Source of the DNA: Hyperoodon ampullatus | Taxonomy: Eukaryota > Chordata > Mammalia > Artiodactyla > Ziphiidae | Assembly: GCA_949752795.1 (NCBI GenBank) | Contig: OX457056.1 | Span: forward strand, 92,588,942 to 92,652,941 | DNA length: 64,000 bases | Direction: 5' to 3' | Shown: positions 59,260 through 64,000 of the stretch, in pieces | How positions within the stretch are numbered: position 1 is the stretch's first letter | Layout of the letters: the number at the start of each line of letters is the position of its first letter | The notes under the pieces: model-generated | Databases searched by the model: none | What the model was told of the DNA's origin: nothing | Seen by the model: only the letters and a program-made list of their open reading frames with translations | Position numbers and translations under genes: made by a program

Positions 59260-59505
59260 CGTCAGATGCCCTCACAGCTCCCTCCCTCACTGCCTTCTGG
59301 TTTCTGCTCAAGTGTCTCATCCTTTATGTAAGAGAGTCTTCCTTATATCAATAAACCAGGGCAAAGAGATGCTGTTTTATTTCACAACACTTATTTCTAT
59401 TTGATATGCTATTTATTTTCTTGCTTATATGTTTATTGCACAATCCTCAGTCTCGAACATGACTGCCATTTCATAGGCACTCAATAAATATTTGTTATTA
59501 AATTA
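59260..59505 (+). repeat. L2 LINE 3' end
   Basis: TTCTGCTCAAGTGTCTCATC, then TAGGCACTCAATAAATATTT, GTTATTAAAT is the L2 terminus. Confidence 0.75.
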
Positions 59506-60459
59506 TACGCTTCCCAGAAATGAATGCTTTCTTTTCCTTACCTAAATGAACACTAATTCATCTACCACTGGTTGCCTAGTTTGGAAAATTAAAAAAAAAG
59601 AACCCCCCCCCCCACACACACACTTATAAAACAAAACGCTGAACAGAGAATAAGAACTTCTAAGAAGTGGGAAATGTCTTGCTGGATTTTTCCAGAATAT
59701 TAATTTATGTCTACTGTACCAAGAAGTCAGTCTGTTTCTGTAAGGTACTGTTTTCATGAATAGAAATTCCCTTTTTTTGTTAAATAAAGAATCTAAAGGC
59801 AAACCAAATCATTGGATTCCTTGGAGGTCCACATGCCTTGATCTAACTCTGTCAACCAAACCAAGGAACTAAGGGGAGATGGACCTGTGTGCAGAGAAAC
59901 TGAGTGAAAGGTGAGAAAATCAATTCATTGAACGGATGCTTTCTTTACTGATGTCAAGCAACTGAATGGGGGATTAAAAAACAAACAAACAAATTGACCA
60001 CATTTCCCACAGAATAACCTATATTGTCTGGTTCTTTTGTAACTAAAGAAACAATGCCTGAGTTACAAAGAACGCTTTTTCATAGTCTCCTTTACCCTCC
60101 CCCGTCTTGTATTTGAGTCCTAGATACCATTCTCGTCTAGTTGCTATTTGGACTTTTAAATTCTCTGACGTTAACTATAAGTGTTTGGGGCCTTTTCAGG
60201 GAGAATCAGTACCTCTCAGGGGTTGAATTGTTTTTTTGTGACGTTAAAAGGAATTATAATTCCCTGATGGAGTTGGGCTGCCATCCTAAGTAGAACCCAA
60301 GGAGATCAAAAGAGGGGAACCTCCTCAGGGAGAAGACTTTAGAACTCAGACACTGACATCACCACCCAATACCACCACATGGGTATCTTTTTAAAATAGA
60401 AAAATACGCAGGGAGCAAAGAAAGGAAGTTGGCCTGTAGAGTAGCAAAGACGGAAGCGT
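59506..60459. other. Intron, no gene seen
   Basis: Contains a short A-run/C-run/CA tract at 59590-59623. Otherwise unique. Confidence 0.5.
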
Positions 60460-60640
60460 AAGAAGAGCTCACATTGGTCATTAATGCTCACGTGGCAGGC
60501 ATGGTAATGGAGCTGCATGTGATCTCACTTAGTCCTCCATAAGGCTGATCTCGGAGGTTAGGGCAGCTAAGACACACACTTAGCAAGTGACAGGTCCGGG
60601 GTCTGTCTGGCTCTCTGGAGTCTACACTCATGACCATAAT
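60460..60640 (-). repeat. MIR SINE, diverged
   Basis: GTGATCTCACTTAGTCCTCC, ACACACTTAGCAAGTGACAG and GGTCCGGGGTCTGTCTGGC follow antisense MIR order. Confidence 0.6.
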
Positions 60641-61164
60641 TCTACATGACTTGCACATCCCTGATGACACTTCGGACCTTAGGGTTTGTCACATGGGGGG
60701 GAGTGAGGGTGGAGGGAGCTTCTACTTTTGATGGTGCCCAGATGTTTTTCTATAAAAACTGCAGCAGCATCTTGGAGGGAAGGGTTATTCCAAATGCATT
60801 TGTAACAGAATCCCTTTGATCCTCTTTAATCTATCGTCAATTAGCTCATGAGGCCAAAAAACATTTTTGGCTGACCACTTTAAAGAACGTCTTTGGGACC
60901 ACTTGTAGTCTGCCCCCTTATGCCTACTCCAGTGGAAAAAATAGTTGTACATGCTAGAAAGTCTTCAGCATAATTTCAACTGGCCAGAGAAACTACCCAA
61001 ATATTTCACCCAGAAAAGTTTCATCTATAAAGCAGTTTACTTTTTGGGTTCAGAATCCATCTCAGTCCCCCCACCTGGCTCTAGTGAATTGTAAAGGTCT
61101 GGAACAACCTGAGACACACCCCAGCAATGCCATCTCCATGGCAGCAAAGGGAGATGCAGAGGAA
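60641..61164. other. Intron, no gene or repeat recognised
   Basis: Unique sequence. Confidence 0.5.
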
Positions 61165-61315
61165 AAGCAGCCCTGGTCCTAGAATCAGGATGCCTGCATT
61201 CCAGCCTGGCTGGATCATCTTGGGGAACTTCCTTAACCTCAATGATGCTTAGTTGTCTCATCAATAAGATGGGGATTCACTACATTTGCTATGAGGTTCA
61301 AATGAGGTAGTTTAT
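61165..61315 (+). repeat. MIR SINE
   Basis: ATCTTGGGGAACTTCCTTAA, CCTCAATGATGCTTAG and GTCTCATCAATAAGATGGGG. Confidence 0.68.
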
Positions 61316-61324
61316 CATCACCAT

Positions 61325-61545
61325 GGCTAATGTTTATAGTGTCCTTGCAATGCTCCAAGCATCTACTAAGTGCTTCATGTGTATATTTAATTTTTACCCC
61401 ATGGGGTAGGTACCATCATTAAAAACTGATTTAAGGATGAGAAACTTGGGGCCCAGCTGAAGTAATTACTCTATCCAAAGTTACACAGCTGGTAAGTGAT
61501 GCGCCAGAACTTGAACTCAGATCTGAGTGACTTCTGAAGCCACGG
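61325..61545 (-). repeat. MIR SINE, inverted relative to its neighbour
   Basis: CATCTACTAAGTGCTTCATG, CCATGGGGTAGGTACCATCA and CAAAGTTACACAGCTGGTAA. With 61165-61315 it forms a head-to-head MIR pair. Confidence 0.78.
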
Positions 61546-62684
61546 TTTTAATCACTACAACCTGAAGCTTGTAACTGCTTCATGATTGGGCTCCGCCTCT
61601 CTGCTGCCACCATTTGTAATATGAAAGCCTTGGAATTATATGAAAATCCTTGGATTGCCACATTCCAATATGAAGCTTTATTATTGTCAAATGGCCTCAG
61701 GTTGCATTTGTACAAAATTGATCAAGGAAGTCCCATGATAGGCCTCTCTGAGCATGCCCAGGTGGTCATATACCCTCAGAGGACACTCACTTCCTTAAAG
61801 GCAACGTGTGTGGTCCCATGCATCATTATATAACATCTATGCCATTGCTTTGCCCAAAGCTGTTAAAGTTTTAACAACTAACTCCAGTTTTATTGTTTCC
61901 TGAGGAAACATTAGAATATTGAATGTGTTAGCATCGTTTCTCCAAAAATGTCATGACTTGTTTGAGGTCACACAGCTTGTTACTGGTAGGATTGAGTTAT
62001 TTGGGTGAATTACTATACCTCAGTTTCTTCTACAAAATGGGCAGACTGGGCTGGATCATCTCCATAGCCCCCTTTGACTCAAAAAAAAAACCATGGCTCT
62101 GGGCCACGGACTCCACCAGCCAAGAGACACGCTGGATCCAGCGTTCCTATGCAAACTGGGGAAGGGGGAAGATGGGTAGGAATGAGGAAAAGAGAAGTAG
62201 GAGCTGCAATGACACGGAGCTAAGTGGTGAGGAATGACTGCAGGGAGGAAGCATGGAAGATGGTCCAGAGAGAAGGACCCACCACAGAAGCAGAGCTGTG
62301 TAGGAGGCGGGGCCCTCATCCACTGACAGATGGCTCAGGTGCCTCCCCAGGCTTCACCCAGGAATGCTAGTCACCCCTTTCTCAGCTCAGGTAAGGCACT
62401 TACCTACCTCTTCAGTGAGGGAGGAAAGGAGGGAGGGAATGTATGGTTTCAGCAACTCCGTTTCCTTGATCTTAGCCCATCCCTGCTCACAGTGGATGAA
62501 GTTTAGTTATTATCAAATGTCATTAAATCGAAGACTCCATCTATTGTAGGTGCACCATTATTTTACAGAAATAGAAAAAAGAAGCACTGCCCATTATCTT
62601 TGTATAGTGCCACTTACAAGATGCAGCCTACTCTCATACTAAGAAGTATCTTAGAATTGATGAGTTGTTCTAATAACTACTGCT
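61546..62684. other. Intron, no gene seen; weak MIR near 61950-62050
   Basis: TTTGAGGTCACACAGCTTGT and ACCTCAGTTTCTTCTACAAA suggest MIR scraps. The frames at 61582-62237 are unsupported. Confidence 0.45.
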
Positions 62685-62930
62685 ATTACTACTAATAAAA
62701 CCCATAACTTAAGGGTTTGCTATGTACCAGGAACTGTACTAAATGCTTTATTTAACTGCATTCAATACTCACAGTCTGTGAGAGAGGTGTTACTACCCTC
62801 ATTTATAGATGAGAAAAAGCTCAGAGAGGCTAAGTAACTTGCCCAAGGTTGCTCAGCTGGCAGAGACTGAATAGGAAGCTGAGTCAGCCTGACTCCTGAG
62901 CATGTGCCTTTAATCACTAAGTTATCTCAC
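62685..62930 (-). repeat. MIR SINE
   Basis: TTTGCTATGTACCAGGAACT, TTATAGATGAGAAAAAGCTC and GCTAAGTAACTTGCCCAAGG form a well preserved antisense MIR. Confidence 0.88.
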
Positions 62931-63011
62931 CTCCAACCTTCCAGGGGTGGGCCACTTGATTACGGATTTCAGGGTGACAAAAGGACTCCCGTCATAGTCT
63001 TGGGGCCCTGG

Positions 63012-63037
63012 TTTCTCTCTCTCTCTCTCTCTCTCTC
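63012..63037. repeat. (TC)n simple repeat
   Basis: TTTCTCTCTCTCTCTCTCTC and following bases. Confidence 0.95.
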
Positions 63038-63406
63038 CTATTCTTCTGGGTAGAACTGCCAATGAAGGAAGAGGGTGGGGAAGGGGCCACAGGTACTCCC
63101 TTGGCCCACTGATCATCAAGAAAGCTCTGGATACGTAGGAGTTAAACACAGGAGCAGTGGGCTTAGAGGGGCACCAGAGTTCCCAGAGCTTGTTGTATAG
63201 GGAACTGAAAGAGAAATGAGGAGGGGGAGGGACACAGACAGATGTTGGTATCTCAGTGCTCTCACAGGAAGGGGGGTTACTCTAAGACCTAGGATTATAC
63301 CTCAAGGCATGCATGAGCCCTTCCAAGAACCTGACCAGGGACCTAGCCAGTGCGAATTCATGATTCTGTTTGTTTGAAGAGGACTCCTCTGAATGCTTCA
63401 GTTTTC

Positions 63407-63562
63407 TGTATGAACACCAAAGGGGGGAAAGCGGGGTGGGTGGTGGTGGTGGTGGGATGAATTGGGAGACTGGGACTGACATATATACACTAATATGTAT
63501 AAAATAGATAACTAATAAGAACCTGCTGTATAAAATATAAATAAAATTAAATTTAAAAAATA
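63407..63562 (+). mobile_element. Very short L1 3' end insertion
   Basis: GGATGAATTGGGAGACTGGG, ACTGACATATATACACTAAT and AACCTGCTGTATAAAATA are a cetartiodactyl L1 3' UTR end, with an A-rich tail. A perfect 15-base duplication AATGCTTCAGTTTTC lies at 63392-63406 and 63563-63577. It includes a GGT repeat near 63440. Confidence 0.93.
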
Positions 63563-63577
63563 AATGCTTCAGTTTTC

Positions 63578-64000
63578 ATAACCCTGGAGCCTCCCCTGGA
63601 CCCACTCTTGGGGTTTATGAAAGCAGGTGCAGTTCGGGGTAGAGGAAGCTGGAAGTGAGTGGGGTCCACATGGGTCAGGCAAAAGAAGGAATGATGCTCA
63701 AGAAGGGGGAAAATAACTAGGAGAAAAGATGCCTGATTCTCTCGCCTGCAAGTTTTCTTTGGCTTGCAGATAAGGGCCATTTCCTGCCCTTCCAAGGCCA
63801 ATCCCACAGACTGGCAGTGGGAAATATCCTGTTTACTTTAATGAAGGGGTTGTGTTCTGATGCCAACCGGTCCAGAGAGCCTGTTCCTCCACGGTGGTCT
63901 CTAAAGCGATGACACCCGTGAGGAATGTGGGGAGACTGTAATAGAACCCTTATGTAGAATTTCCTGATCCTTTAACAATATTTTTGTATGTCTTATAATG
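63578..64000. other. Intron to the window edge, no gene seen
   Basis: Unique sequence without supported features. Confidence 0.5.

Overview
This is a mammalian nuclear window, very probably from a cetacean. The main clue is the density of tRNA-derived CHR-type SINEs that open with CTTCCCTGGTGGCGCAGTGG. They occur in a form with CACAACTACTGAGCC blocks and an AATAAATA tail, and in a form with a GGAGCGGCTGGGCC core and a poly(A) tail. These sit among L1 copies of cetartiodactyl type. I saw no BovB, pig PRE or primate Alu. The species assignment is inference.

The window is mostly intron. The only host coding sequence I can support is two adjacent exons of LNX1 (ligand of Numb protein X1, a RING/PDZ E3 ligase) on the minus strand, at 5235-4997 and 4492-4340. 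They are separated by a 504-base intron with GTGAGT and CAG splice sites and join in frame (phase 1). The upstream exon carries the NPAY motif that binds the Numb PTB domain. The second is the basic linker before PDZ1. The RING exon and the PDZ exons were not found, so 1-4339 is downstream intron and about 5236-64000 is one long upstream intron.

The rest is layered transposon history. Old material (MIR, L2, MER5A, MER20, an MLT1-like LTR, a probable CR1/L3 LINE) is spread throughout. Younger insertions have clear target-site duplications. 21965-29312 is a nearly full-length L1 with a 1.9-kb 5' UTR, a frameshifted ORF1 and an ORF2 with two stops, a 1-base frameshift and a poly(A)-tailed SINE inside it. 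34655-45258 is an older full-length L1 with a monomeric 5' UTR. It was later entered by three SINEs and by a truncated younger L1 (40674-42904) whose remaining ORF2 frame is open for 619 codons.

Non-repeat stretches (chiefly 5.2-9.1, 15.6-16.8, 19.2-20.4, 29.3-31.4, 48.5-56 and 59.5-61 kb) show no convincing exon. Structural oddities include a 122-base AT-rich palindrome (46889-47010), a 36-base tandem duplication (13861-13932), about 62-base repeats flanking an antisense L1 near 15 kb, and a small antisense retrocopy (56095-56221). I found no evidence of an undescribed biological system. The most useful points are the LNX1 anchoring and the retrotransposon stratigraphy.
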